41,614 nt of DNA, taken from a virus. The position numbers and the translations under genes are program-made. The notes under the pieces were generated by a model. That model was not told the origin of the DNA and ran no database searches. It was given only the letters and a program-made list of their open reading frames with translations. Shown here piece after piece: positions 29,512 through 37,619 of this stretch; within the stretch, counting starts at the first letter, position 1, and every line of letters begins with the position of its first letter. The DNA is taken from positions 1 to 41,614 of the IMG/VR virus record IMGVR_UViG_3300020060_000017; one strand, written 5' to 3'.

Positions 29512-31124
29512 AAACGTCCGCTAATCAGGGGCACTATATTCTGGAAGTGCCGGCGGCTCGGAAATCCGAAATCGCGGCGCTGATGGCCTATCGCGGCGCA
29601 GCCTTCAGCCTGTCCGCCTCGAACCGTGAAAAGGCGGTGCTCTTTTCCGACAACCCCTATGCCTTTTGCGATCTAGGCGACGCGCCTGAGCTTGCCGCGT
29701 ACAAGCGAGAGATTGAGCTATCGCGGGCACTCGACGGGGTCGGCACGCGGAAACTTCCGCCGGGCAAAGCACTGTGGGATTACCAAAAGGCCACGCTAGA
29801 TTATCTCCTGGCGCGCGGCGGCGGGATCGACGGGGATCAGCCCGGCTTGGGAAAAACCCCCACGGCGATTGCGTTCTGTAATGAACTAGAGGCGGCGCGC
29901 GTGCTCGTGATCGTGCCGGCGTCCGTCCGCATCCAGTGGGGCGAGCGTATCCGGGAATGGTCCACGATCCCGAAATGCAACGTCTCGATAATGCTGAAGG
30001 TGAAAGACGGCATCCACCCGACTGCGAATTATCAGGTCATCTCCTACGACTCGGCGCGAAACCCGGCGATCATCCGGGCCATTGCCAAGCATCAATGGGA
30101 CGTGCTGATTTGCGACGAAGCCCACAAGATGAAAAATATCGAGGCGCTGACGACGCGGGCCGTGCTCGGGAACACGCGCGGGGAATATCAGCACGGCAAT
30201 GTCAAGATGCCGGCGATAGCCAAATACTGCACGCACCATCTCGCGCTTACCGGCACGTTGCTACTCAACCGCCCGAGCGAATGCTACGTGCTCTTGCGCC
30301 ATTTCGATTGGCAGGCGATCGACTTCGCCAGCGAAGAGCAATTCAAAAACCGCTACAATAAACAGGCGGACATGCAGACGATCGAGGGGAAGCGCTTCAA
30401 GCTGGAAAGTACCAGCCTGGAAAACGAATTGCAGAACCGGCTGCGCGCTAACATCATGGCGCGACACGAAAAGCGCGACGTGCTGCCCTGGATGAAAGTC
30501 CCGCGCTACGCCATCGTGAAATGCGAGGAAAATGGCGCGGTCAAGGGCGCTCTCGACGTTGAGGGGATGCTAGGTCTATCGATCGACGAAATCCAGACGA
30601 CCAAGGATATTGAGGTTTTGGGCCATATCGCGGAGGCCCGCCGGCTGATGGGATTAGCCTTGGCGCCGCAGATTATCGACTATGCGGCGGACTTCCTTGA
30701 AGGGTCGGAGGAAAAGCTCGTAATCTTCGGCTGGCACATAGACGTGCTTAGTTTATTCGAGGAAGGGTTGTCCCGGTTTGGTACCGTTCGTTTCGATAGC
30801 CGAAAATCGGCAAATGCGAAGCAACAGGCGGTTGACGATTTTATCGCCTTGCCTCATAAGAGGGTATTCATTAGCAATATCCTCTCGGGCGGGACCGGAG
30901 TTGATGGCCTACAGAAAGTCTGCTCACACTGCTACCTTGCAGAGCCCGATTGGGTTCCGGCGCAGAATGAGCAAGCGGTCTCCCGTCTCGATAGGATCGG
31001 ACAAGAGAATTTAGTCAACGCCGAAATTTTCGTAGCCCCCGGCTCCATATCGGAGAAAATTCTAGTCCGGGCGCTTGAAAAAATGAACGCGATACACCGC
31101 GTTCTAGACCAGAAGGAAAAGTGA
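29508..31124 (+). CDS. SNF2-family (SF2) DNA helicase
   Basis: 538 residues, GTG start. Motifs in order: I DQPGLGKTPTA near residue 107, Ia VIVPASVRIQWGERIREW, II ICDEAHKMKN near 205, III LALTGTLLLNRPSE near 245, V FISNILSGGTGVDGLQKV near 465, VI NEQAVSRLDRIGQ near 492. Compact SNF2-like translocase of the kind found in phage replication clusters, acting on dsDNA during replication or recombination. Follows a junction cassette; one base upstream of the next gene. Confidence 0.85.
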   Translation: MKTSANQGHYILEVPAARKSEIAALMAYRGAAFSLSASNREKAVLFSDNPYAFCDLGDAPELAAYKREIELSRALDGVGTRKLPPGKALWDYQKATLDYLLARGGGIDGDQPGLGKTPTAIAFCNELEAARVLVIVPASVRIQWGERIREWSTIPKCNVSIMLKVKDGIHPTANYQVISYDSARNPAIIRAIAKHQWDVLICDEAHKMKNIEALTTRAVLGNTRGEYQHGNVKMPAIAKYCTHHLALTGTLLLNRPSECYVLLRHFDWQAIDFASEEQFKNRYNKQADMQTIEGKRFKLESTSLENELQNRLRANIMARHEKRDVLPWMKVPRYAIVKCEENGAVKGALDVEGMLGLSIDEIQTTKDIEVLGHIAEARRLMGLALAPQIIDYAADFLEGSEEKLVIFGWHIDVLSLFEEGLSRFGTVRFDSRKSANAKQQAVDDFIALPHKRVFISNILSGGTGVDGLQKVCSHCYLAEPDWVPAQNEQAVSRLDRIGQENLVNAEIFVAPGSISEKILVRALEKMNAIHRVLDQKEK

Positions 31125-31125
31125 A

Positions 31126-31830
31126 ATGGATATTCGGATTACTCACGTTATCGAGCTTTCGGGGCCGCTCATGTCCCTGCTCATGTCGTCGGTCGCGGGC
31201 GCCGCAATTTCCGCTGGCGCATCCGTCAGCCGCGCAGCCTCGGCGAAAAACGTCGAACCTGCCCCAAACGCTGCGCCGGTTGCGGATGCTCCGTCCGGTG
31301 GCGACACTGTTGGCGCTGTCTCGGGTGAGGTGGACGCGGCCGGCTGGCCCTGGGACGAGAGCCTGCACGCTTCGACCAAGGGCACGACCAAGGACGGCCT
31401 GTGGCGCATGAAGGTCGGCGTTTCCCGTCCGGCGCCGAAGCCGGGTTTTCCCAAGGAAACTGGTGGCACTGGCACGCCGGCCAATGGAACGATGCCCGCT
31501 GCTTCCGCCACTGCGTCGAGCGCGCCTGCTACTTCGACGGGTGAAGATGACGACGAATTCGCGGCGTTCCGTGCGGCGGCTGACAAGGCCAACGGCACCG
31601 ACGCGGCGGCGGCTGCGTCCATCCCGGCCCGCAAGTGGACCGACGCCGATCTTGGCGCGCTCTGCAATCAGGCAGCCGTGAAGCTCGGCGATCCGGCGCC
31701 CGTCAAGGCGCTGATCGCGGAATTCGTTCCGGACGGCATCGTGCCGCACTCGCGGAACATCCCGGCCGACGAGCGCGAGAATTTCGCGCAGGCGGTCGAG
31801 TTGAAGGCGGGGATCGAATTCGCCGGGTAA
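31126..31830 (+). CDS. Early protein with the PWD-IH-LWR motif, unknown function
   Basis: 234 residues. N-terminal hydrophobic/Ala-rich segment (SGPLMSLLMSSVAGAAISAG), then a linker rich in Ala/Pro, then DAAGWPWDESLHASTK and DGLWRMKVGVSRPAPKPGFP (residues about 70-105), closely matching the late protein at 7172-7540. A C-terminal helical part (DADLGALCNQAAVKLGDPAP, VKALIAEFVPDGIVPHSRNI, ERENFAQAVELKAGIEF) follows. In other phages, proteins with this xPWDxxIHxxxKxxxxDGxWRxKxG motif are often near recombination genes. Here it is between helicase and exonuclease. Confidence 0.62.
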   Translation: MDIRITHVIELSGPLMSLLMSSVAGAAISAGASVSRAASAKNVEPAPNAAPVADAPSGGDTVGAVSGEVDAAGWPWDESLHASTKGTTKDGLWRMKVGVSRPAPKPGFPKETGGTGTPANGTMPAASATASSAPATSTGEDDDEFAAFRAAADKANGTDAAAAASIPARKWTDADLGALCNQAAVKLGDPAPVKALIAEFVPDGIVPHSRNIPADERENFAQAVELKAGIEFAG

Positions 31831-31855
31831 AATCCCCCGCTCGGTGAATCCCGCT

Positions 31856-31901
31856 GGCAGACCGGGGCCGGAAATTGCCCCTCAATTTCCGGTAGTCTGC
31901 C
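31856..31901 (+). promoter_or_regulatory. Two-stage hairpin between early genes
   Basis: GGCAGAC (31856-31862) pairs with GTCTGCC (31895-31901). Inside, CCGGAAATTG (31868-31877) pairs with CAATTTCCGG (31883-31892) over a CCCCT loop. No U-tract follows, so it is more likely an mRNA stabiliser, processing or attenuation structure than a simple terminator. Confidence 0.6.
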
Positions 31902-31935
31902 ACTCTAGCCATGTAAGTAGCCAAAGGAAATCGCC

Positions 31936-32343
31936 ATGAAGCTCTCAGAGCTATCTTTCCGTGAATATATCGCGCTTGAGGCCTTGCCCGCGATTATCGC
32001 CGCCACGTCCGCCGGCCAACATCAGCCTGGCGCAGGATACGCGCCGGATGGCGCCAACATTGACGCCCGCATTTGCTTCGACGCTTTCCGCATGGCTGAT
32101 GCTTTTCTCAAGCGTGCCGGCCGTGAGCACGACAAAATCGCTGAAATCAAGCGCGAGTGCGACAAGCTGGAAGCGCAAAATTCCCTGTTGCTCCACATGA
32201 ACGAAGATGGGCAATTCGCCGCCCGTGTCGCCCTGTCGGAGATTTGGGAATTTCTCGGCGCCGCCCACCAAACCGAAGCGATGCAGGCGCTCCGCCAGCT
32301 AAAGGCGGAATTATCCGTTGCCGAGGAACACCCTCATGATTGA
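31936..32343 (+). CDS. Phage accessory protein of unknown function
   Basis: 135 residues, ATG at 31936 with AAAGGAAA upstream. The N-terminus LSFREYIALEALPAIIAATS followed by CFDAFRMADAFLKRAGREHD is a widespread pattern in phage early genes ('xxRDYxAxxALPxL...A..AY..ADxML.xR'). C-terminal helix and coiled coil KRECDKLEAQNSLLLHMNED. Overlaps the exonuclease gene by eight bases. Confidence 0.62.
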   Translation: MKLSELSFREYIALEALPAIIAATSAGQHQPGAGYAPDGANIDARICFDAFRMADAFLKRAGREHDKIAEIKRECDKLEAQNSLLLHMNEDGQFAARVALSEIWEFLGAAHQTEAMQALRQLKAELSVAEEHPHD

Positions 32344-33553
32344 GCTTGAGCACAGCCCGCTAGGCGGGAGCGGCGCGCACCGCTTCATAAATTGCGAAGC
32401 TTCGTTCCTACTTCAGCGCGAGCAAATCGAAGACGGGCAATTCGAGGATGTGCCTAGCGAATTCGCCGCGCTCGGGACCGCCGCCCATGAGCTAGGTGCG
32501 GAAGCCATCGCCACGGCAATCGAGCCCTATGAATTTCTCGGCGAAGAGTTCAACGGCTATAAGGTCGGGTGGGAGGGCGAAATCAATTTGGATGCTGTCC
32601 AGATTTATTTCAATGCGTGCATGAAAATCCTCGCTGCTCGGCAAGAGCCTGGCCGGCTGTTGATCGAAAACACGATCAAGCTTCCCAACGTTCACCCGCT
32701 CTATAAAGGTACGGTCGATTTCGGCTGGTGGGGCAAGCTGCAAGGCGTGTTCCTGCGCGACTACAAGAATGGCGAAGGGATCGGCGTTTCGGTCGTCAAC
32801 AATGAACAGATGCTCTATTATGCGTCGCTGTTGATTATGAGCGAACCCTTCCTGCAAGAGCCGGCGCAGCGCGAAATGCCCGTCAATCTCGGGATCGTCC
32901 AGCCGAATTTCTATGGGATTTTCGAAGAGCCGGAAATCTGGATCGTGACGGTCGGGTTCGTGCGTGACTGGCTTCACAACGAATTGCTGCCCCGCATGAA
33001 CGCGCTCTACGCCCGGCGCGAGCCCGTCACCGATGACGATCATGTGCCTGGCGAGCATTGCCAGTTCTGCCCGGTGCTGCTTTCCTGCATCAAAATGCAA
33101 CGCGCGTTCCGCACTTATGCCGACGCTTCCGAGGATTTTGTCACCCTGCTTACGAACGAAGAATTGGACGAGCTTTATGAGCAGCGCGAACATGCGCGGC
33201 GGTTCATGAAGGTGCTCGAAACGACCGTGCATCACCGGATGATGACCGGCGGGAAAATCACGAGCGCAAAGCTCGTCGAGAAACAGACGGCGCGCGTATG
33301 GAAGCCCGGCGGCGTCGCGGCAATTCAGGCGGCGTTCGGTGAAAAGGCTTTTGCCCCGCGCAAAGAGCTTTCGCCGGCCGCGATCGAAAAGCTTTCGAGC
33401 CGGGGTAAAGAATTGGCGCTGGAATACGGCTACAAGCCCGATAGCGCCGGCCTGGTCGTCGCCCCGCTTACCGATCGACGCCCGGAAGCCAAGCCCGCCG
33501 GAAACGCTGGTGTGTTCGCTGCTCACGCGGCGGCTGCGATAGAGGATTTCTGA
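32336..33553 (+). CDS. DUF2800-type Cas4-like PD-(D/E)XK exonuclease
   Basis: 405 residues from ATG at 32336. Features in order: GSGAHRFINCEASFLLQRE, GTAAHELGAEAI (the HE motif near residue 55), LYKGTVDFGWWG near 125 (metal Asp), LRDYKNGEGIGVSVVNNEQM near 145 (K and Q motif), and the cysteine group EHCQFCPVLLSCIKM near 240 (Fe-S or zinc). This is the DUF2800/Cas4-like exonuclease found with DUF2815 SSB-like proteins and A-family polymerases in phages; both are present downstream. It would resect DNA ends for recombination. Ends -IEDF, the GAGG of which serves the next gene. Confidence 0.8.
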   Translation: MIELEHSPLGGSGAHRFINCEASFLLQREQIEDGQFEDVPSEFAALGTAAHELGAEAIATAIEPYEFLGEEFNGYKVGWEGEINLDAVQIYFNACMKILAARQEPGRLLIENTIKLPNVHPLYKGTVDFGWWGKLQGVFLRDYKNGEGIGVSVVNNEQMLYYASLLIMSEPFLQEPAQREMPVNLGIVQPNFYGIFEEPEIWIVTVGFVRDWLHNELLPRMNALYARREPVTDDDHVPGEHCQFCPVLLSCIKMQRAFRTYADASEDFVTLLTNEELDELYEQREHARRFMKVLETTVHHRMMTGGKITSAKLVEKQTARVWKPGGVAAIQAAFGEKAFAPRKELSPAAIEKLSSRGKELALEYGYKPDSAGLVVAPLTDRRPEAKPAGNAGVFAAHAAAAIEDF

Positions 33554-33554
33554 C

Positions 33555-33701
33555 GTGGAAAAGGTCCTCGCCTCTTTAGAGGAAAAAATAAAGGCCCAAA
33601 TCGCTATGGAGTATCATAGTGAAGCTGCGCAGCGCGACCGCTTTGAAAAGCTCACCGTGCCCGAACTATTAAATATGCTTGCATATATGTTCGCGAAATA
33701 G
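33555..33701 (+). CDS. 48-residue early protein, unknown function
   Basis: GTG at 33555 with GAGG at suitable distance in the end of the exonuclease gene; TAG at 33699-33701. Sequence MEKVLASLEEKIKAQIAMEY, HSEAAQRDRFEKLTVPELLN, MLAYMFAK. Two amphipathic helices. Supported by spacing and amino-acid pattern; no family recognised. Confidence 0.55.
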   Translation: MEKVLASLEEKIKAQIAMEYHSEAAQRDRFEKLTVPELLNMLAYMFAK

Positions 33702-33777
33702 TAATTCTAGAACCTCCTGCCGGTGCTGCGCCCCGTACAGGCAAGGGAATTCAACAGGGCAAAAGGAAGTAGCTAAA

Positions 33778-34494
33778 ATGGCCGAAACTCATCGCTATAC
33801 GCTGACTAAGCCCGCCCGTCTGCTCTACTCGTCTGTGACGGTTAAGAGCGCGCCACGGGACACGCCAAACGCCGTCGCCAAATTCTCAGGAACCTTCGGG
33901 ATCGAGGATGTGGACATGGCAGCCATCATCGATATCATGGTGCAGGCGATCAAGTCCGAGACGGGCAACTTCACCAGTCCCGCCGATTATTACCTCGCCT
34001 GCCAGAGCGGCAAGACTGCCGGCAAGCGGGCAATAATGACGGCGGATTTCAAGGCGCAGGGCAAATCGCCCGACGAAGTTTTCAAGCTCAAGGAAAAGGC
34101 GGAAGCCCGCGCAAAGCTCTATGAGCCTTATGCCGGCATCCTGACCGCGTCGTCGCAATTCGACGTGGAGCTTGCGCGCCTGGAAGGTGGGAAGATTATC
34201 GATATCCCTGCCGAAGAGCATGCACGTGCGCAGGCCGGGAAGGATTTCTTCTATCCGGGCGCGATCGTCGTTCCGGCCGTCGCCTTCAAGGGCTTCCGCC
34301 GCAAGACGCTAGAAGCAAAGGACGGCTGCACCGCCTACCTTCAGAATGTGCTGTTCGTCCGCAAGGGCGAACGCCTGGCGTCGGGCGGGTCGAACAATAA
34401 CGACGTGTTCGGCGGCTACGCCGGATATTCCGATTTCGACCCCACCGCTAACGCACCGTCGAATTCCGATTTGGTGGACGATGTAGCTTTCTAA
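33778..34494 (+). CDS. DUF2815-type single-stranded DNA-binding protein
   Basis: 238 residues; ATG at 33778 with AAAGGAAG upstream. OB-fold-like body: HRYTLTKPARLLYSSVTVKS, then FSGTFGIEDVDMAAIIDIMV, YEPYAGILTASSQFDVELAR, FFYPGAIVVPAVAFKGFRRK, and an acidic C-terminus NSDLVDDVAF ending in Phe, as in T7 gp2.5 and SSB tails that bind partner proteins. DUF2815 proteins accompany DUF2800 nucleases, as here. It would coat ssDNA at the fork and help annealing. Confidence 0.8.
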   Translation: MAETHRYTLTKPARLLYSSVTVKSAPRDTPNAVAKFSGTFGIEDVDMAAIIDIMVQAIKSETGNFTSPADYYLACQSGKTAGKRAIMTADFKAQGKSPDEVFKLKEKAEARAKLYEPYAGILTASSQFDVELARLEGGKIIDIPAEEHARAQAGKDFFYPGAIVVPAVAFKGFRRKTLEAKDGCTAYLQNVLFVRKGERLASGGSNNNDVFGGYAGYSDFDPTANAPSNSDLVDDVAF

Positions 34495-34575
34495 TCGGTA
34501 CGCCCCAAAGCCGGGGTATGGTGCGGGAATAGGCGAGTTTAAAGCCGTACCACTTTTTCGCTTGGGAGGCGATCC

Positions 34576-34755
34576 ATGAGAAATCAATACCCTGGCAAGT
34601 GCTACCGCTGCGGCTGCAACGTCGAGACAGGCAAGGGCCATTTCGAGCGCTTCGGCAACGGCTGGCGCCTTCAGCACGCCGGCTGCGCGATCACGCACCG
34701 CGCCCGGAAGTCGAAGGCCAGCACAGCAATTCCAAATAGTCGGGAGGATTTCTAA
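34576..34755 (+). CDS. 59-residue cysteine-containing protein
   Basis: ATG at 34576 (GGGAGG upstream), stop TAA sharing a base with the next ATG (TAATG). MRNQYPGKCYRCGCNVETGK, GHFERFGNGWRLQHAGCAIT, HRARKSKASTAIPNSREDF. CYRCGC and the later HAGC form a probable zinc knuckle like those of small phage HNH-related or 'ribbon' proteins. The C-terminal REDF is encoded by the next gene's GGGAGG site. The 81-base leader before it contains a GGTACG/CGTACC pairing and a T-run, a possible weak terminator. Confidence 0.62.
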   Translation: MRNQYPGKCYRCGCNVETGKGHFERFGNGWRLQHAGCAITHRARKSKASTAIPNSREDF

Positions 34756-35171
34756 TGTCTTGGGAACAGCACCGCTATGCCGTCGAGCGTGCGCGGGACC
34801 GCATGAAGCGGCACCACGACGCGGCGATACAGGCTAACGAAGGTGTGAGCCTTCAGAGCGAGGCAGCCGGCAGCGACGCCGAAATGCTCGACGAAGTGGC
34901 GGATTTCCTGAAATCGCTTGAGGGCAGCAAGGCCCGCGATATTTGGGAAAACCCTGGCGAGGCGTTCGTGGCAGATTGGAATAAGGCGATTTGCGAGCTT
35001 TCCAACTTCTGTGCCGCCTGGAATTTGCCGAAACCCGACATGGTTTTTCATCCCCTTTGGCGGGTGCGCATGAGTACAATTGCCGGGCAGCAAATCGGCT
35101 CCCCGCTAATTTATGCCGGTGTGCGGGTGCGCTTCGGACAGTTCGAATCCTGCGACGTGCTTCGCCCGTGA
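34755..35171 (+). CDS. Early protein of unknown function
   Basis: 138 residues, ATG in TAATG with GGGAGG upstream. Helical N-terminus (WEQHRYAVERARDRMKRHHD, DAEMLDEVADFLKSLEGSKA, FVADWNKAICELSNFCAAWN) and a beta-rich end. Overlaps the next gene by GTGA. No family recognised. Confidence 0.6.
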   Translation: MSWEQHRYAVERARDRMKRHHDAAIQANEGVSLQSEAAGSDAEMLDEVADFLKSLEGSKARDIWENPGEAFVADWNKAICELSNFCAAWNLPKPDMVFHPLWRVRMSTIAGQQIGSPLIYAGVRVRFGQFESCDVLRP

Positions 35172-35383
35172 CGCGCGGGCACTCCTGCCCTATTCCCGGC
35201 TGCACAAGGCCGGCGAAAGAGCACCAACTTATGTGTTGGCCTCATTGGCGCAGAGTGCCCCGTGCGCTTAACAAAGCAATTTTCTATACCTACCGCACCA
35301 ATAGCGCCGACTACCGGGCGAATGTTGCTGCCGCAATTTCCGCTGTCACGGCGAAAGAGTGCAATTGGGAATACGACCTGTGA
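35168..35383 (+). CDS. Small zinc-binding phage protein
   Basis: 71 residues, GTG start at 35168 (GTGA). MTRGHSCPIPGCTRPAKEHQ, LMCWPHWRRVPRALNKAIFY, TYRTNSADYRANVAAAISAV. The C-PIPGC ... LMC-x-HW arrangement is common in small phage proteins and probably binds one zinc. Ends -EYDL in the cassette for the next gene. Confidence 0.62.
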   Translation: MTRGHSCPIPGCTRPAKEHQLMCWPHWRRVPRALNKAIFYTYRTNSADYRANVAAAISAVTAKECNWEYDL

Positions 35384-35607
35384 TCCATTTCCTAAATATT
35401 CACGATTTTCCCTCGGTCAATCAAATTGCCACGGTGCCTATGCTTTTGTGGTGCCCGGCGACGGGCTGCGGCGAGCGGCATATCGACGCCGGGGAATTCG
35501 CCGATAAGCCCCATCACACTCACGCCTGCCAACGTTGCGGGCACGTGTGGCGCCCGGCGCTGCTCAACACGCACGGCGTTCAATTCCTCCCTGGATTTAA
35601 AAACTGA
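35380..35607 (+). CDS. Zinc-ribbon phage protein
   Basis: 75 residues, GTG start at 35380 in the junction GGGAATACGACCTGTGA. LLWCPATGCGERHID then HACQRCGHVWRPALLNTHGV QFLPG. Two Cys clusters (WCPATGC, CQRC) form a ribbon; the ending 'THGVQFLPG' is shared with a class of small phage proteins. Precedes DNA polymerase with a one-base overlap (TGATG). Confidence 0.62.
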   Translation: MIHFLNIHDFPSVNQIATVPMLLWCPATGCGERHIDAGEFADKPHHTHACQRCGHVWRPALLNTHGVQFLPGFKN

Positions 35608-37619
35608 TGCGTAGCGCCGTCGTCGATTTTGAAACCGCCTCCCGTGCCGATCTGCAAAAGATTGGCGCGTGGAAGTATGCGGCCGACATGACGACGTTTA
35701 TAACGCATCTTTCGATAAAGCTCATCGTCGATAAGCGCCCGAGCCCTTCGCGCTGCATGATGGAGGCGGCGCTGCACGCTATCGATCCGCAGCTTATGGA
35801 ATTGGCGAAGGATCCGAATGTAATTTTCATCGCCCATAACGGTGGGTTCGAGCAAGCAATGTGGCACTTCCACATGGTGCCTATGGGCTATCCGCCGCTA
35901 GGCCCGGAGCGCTGGCACGACACGATGGCCGTGGCCGCTATGAAGGCCCTCCCGCTCGGCCTGGATGCCTGCGTGTCCGCTCTAGAACTTCCGGTCAAAA
36001 AGGACATGGAAGGGCATGTGCTCATGATGAAAATGTGCAAGCCCGACAAGGATGGCGGTTGGTCGCAACACACGCCGGAAAATCTCGCCCGTGAAGCGGA
36101 ATATTGCAACGGCGATACCGACGCGCAATATGGTGTCTATGTCGCCACGCAGGAGCTAGGGCCGTCCGAGCGCCACACGTGGATACTCGACCAAACGATA
36201 AATCAGCGCGGAATGAAAATCGACACGGATTTCGTCGAGGCGTGCATTGACGTGCTGGATCAAGTCCGAATCCCGATGACGGAGCGTTTCCGGGAATTGA
36301 CCGGCCTCAACCCGACGCAGCGCGAGAAAATCCTAAATTGGGTCGGGGACCAAGGTATTCCCCTGGCGGATATGCGCAAGGCCACGCTCGACGCGATCCT
36401 AGACCCCGGTGACGAATTCGATATTAGCGATTTCCAAGAGCCGTTGCCCTACCACATCCATGAAGTGCTGACCCTGCGCCGCTCGCTCGCGTCGTCGTCC
36501 GTGGCAAAGCTCGAAAGAATGTTGCTTTGCGCCGGCAGTGACGGGCGCGTGCGCTACACCACACAATACCACGGCGCCCGCACCGGACGCGACGCCGGCC
36601 GGCTAATCCAAATTCAGAACTACCCCGTGGGGGAGATCGGCGATCGACAGGGTTTGACCGCCGAAGCGCTTGCCGACGCTATCCTTACTCGCGATTTAAG
36701 CACGATTCGGGATGTGTGGGGGCCGGACATTTTCACGGCCGTCATTTCCTCGCTGCGCTCGTGCATCATCGCGGATAGGTCCGTGGACAAGGACAAGGTT
36801 CTAGTGACGGCAGATTATGCCGCCGTCGAGTGCCGCAACTTGCTTTCGATGGCCGGGCAGCACGACCGGGTGGATCAAATGCATAGCGGGCAGGACGTTT
36901 ATTCCGAAGTCGCGAGCATGATTTTCAAGCGGCCGATCAACCGTAAATTGCCCGAGCACTACAAAGAGGGGAAAATAGGCAAGCAAACCATTCTCGGCTC
37001 AGGCTACGGGCTCGGGCCGGTTGGCTTCCGGGCGCGCTTTGCGCCGAAAGACAGTATCGAGCTAGCCAAGCTCGCTATCGACACTTACCGCAAAGACGTG
37101 GCGCCGCTCGTGCCGAAATTCTGGTACGGGCTCTGGCAAGCGAGCGTTGACGCGGTGTGGTGCGATCACGCGAAAACCTATAATTATGTCGGCATCGAAT
37201 TCCGCAAGGAAAATGAATTCCTGACGATGCGTCTGCCAAGTGGGCGGAAAATCTGGTATCACCGGCCGCGCAAGTCGAAGAGCCTTAATCCGGTGACTGG
37301 CGACGAACATCCGTCATGGACATTCATGTCCTATCAGGGCAAGAAATTCCGCCGTCACGTCGCCTGGCACGGCATGGTAACGGCGGACTGCATCCAAGGC
37401 AGCGCGCGGGACCTGTTGAAGGGCTTCGAAAAGCGCGCGGAAAGTGCCGGCCTTTCGACGATTTTCCGGGTTCACGATGAGTTGGTTTTCGAAGAGCGCG
37501 ACCGGCCGGGCCTATGCGAGATGGTAAAACAAATCGCAGAGGATATCGAGCCTTGGGCGCTTGAGCGGAAATTCAAGGTCAAGGCAGAGGTGAGCAGCAT
37601 GTTCAGGTATGCGAAATAA
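35607..37619 (+). CDS. DNA polymerase I-type (family A) replicative polymerase
   Basis: 670 residues. 3'-5' exonuclease: Exo I VVDFETASRADL at residue 4, Exo II IAHNGGFEQAMWHF near 74, Exo III EYCNGDTDAQYGVY near 168. Polymerase: YHGARTGRDAGRLIQIQNYP near 320 (T/GR motif), motif A TADYAAVECRNLLSMAG near 398, motif B (O-helix) GKQTILGSGYGLGPVGF near 455, motif C FRVHDELVFE near 622. No 5'-nuclease domain, as in T7-like and P22-mosaic phages. The residue equivalent to T7 Tyr526 in the O-helix is Tyr. Replicates the phage genome with the prim-pol/helicase and DUF2815 SSB. Confidence 0.92.
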   Translation: MRSAVVDFETASRADLQKIGAWKYAADMTTFITHLSIKLIVDKRPSPSRCMMEAALHAIDPQLMELAKDPNVIFIAHNGGFEQAMWHFHMVPMGYPPLGPERWHDTMAVAAMKALPLGLDACVSALELPVKKDMEGHVLMMKMCKPDKDGGWSQHTPENLAREAEYCNGDTDAQYGVYVATQELGPSERHTWILDQTINQRGMKIDTDFVEACIDVLDQVRIPMTERFRELTGLNPTQREKILNWVGDQGIPLADMRKATLDAILDPGDEFDISDFQEPLPYHIHEVLTLRRSLASSSVAKLERMLLCAGSDGRVRYTTQYHGARTGRDAGRLIQIQNYPVGEIGDRQGLTAEALADAILTRDLSTIRDVWGPDIFTAVISSLRSCIIADRSVDKDKVLVTADYAAVECRNLLSMAGQHDRVDQMHSGQDVYSEVASMIFKRPINRKLPEHYKEGKIGKQTILGSGYGLGPVGFRARFAPKDSIELAKLAIDTYRKDVAPLVPKFWYGLWQASVDAVWCDHAKTYNYVGIEFRKENEFLTMRLPSGRKIWYHRPRKSKSLNPVTGDEHPSWTFMSYQGKKFRRHVAWHGMVTADCIQGSARDLLKGFEKRAESAGLSTIFRVHDELVFEERDRPGLCEMVKQIAEDIEPWALERKFKVKAEVSSMFRYAK

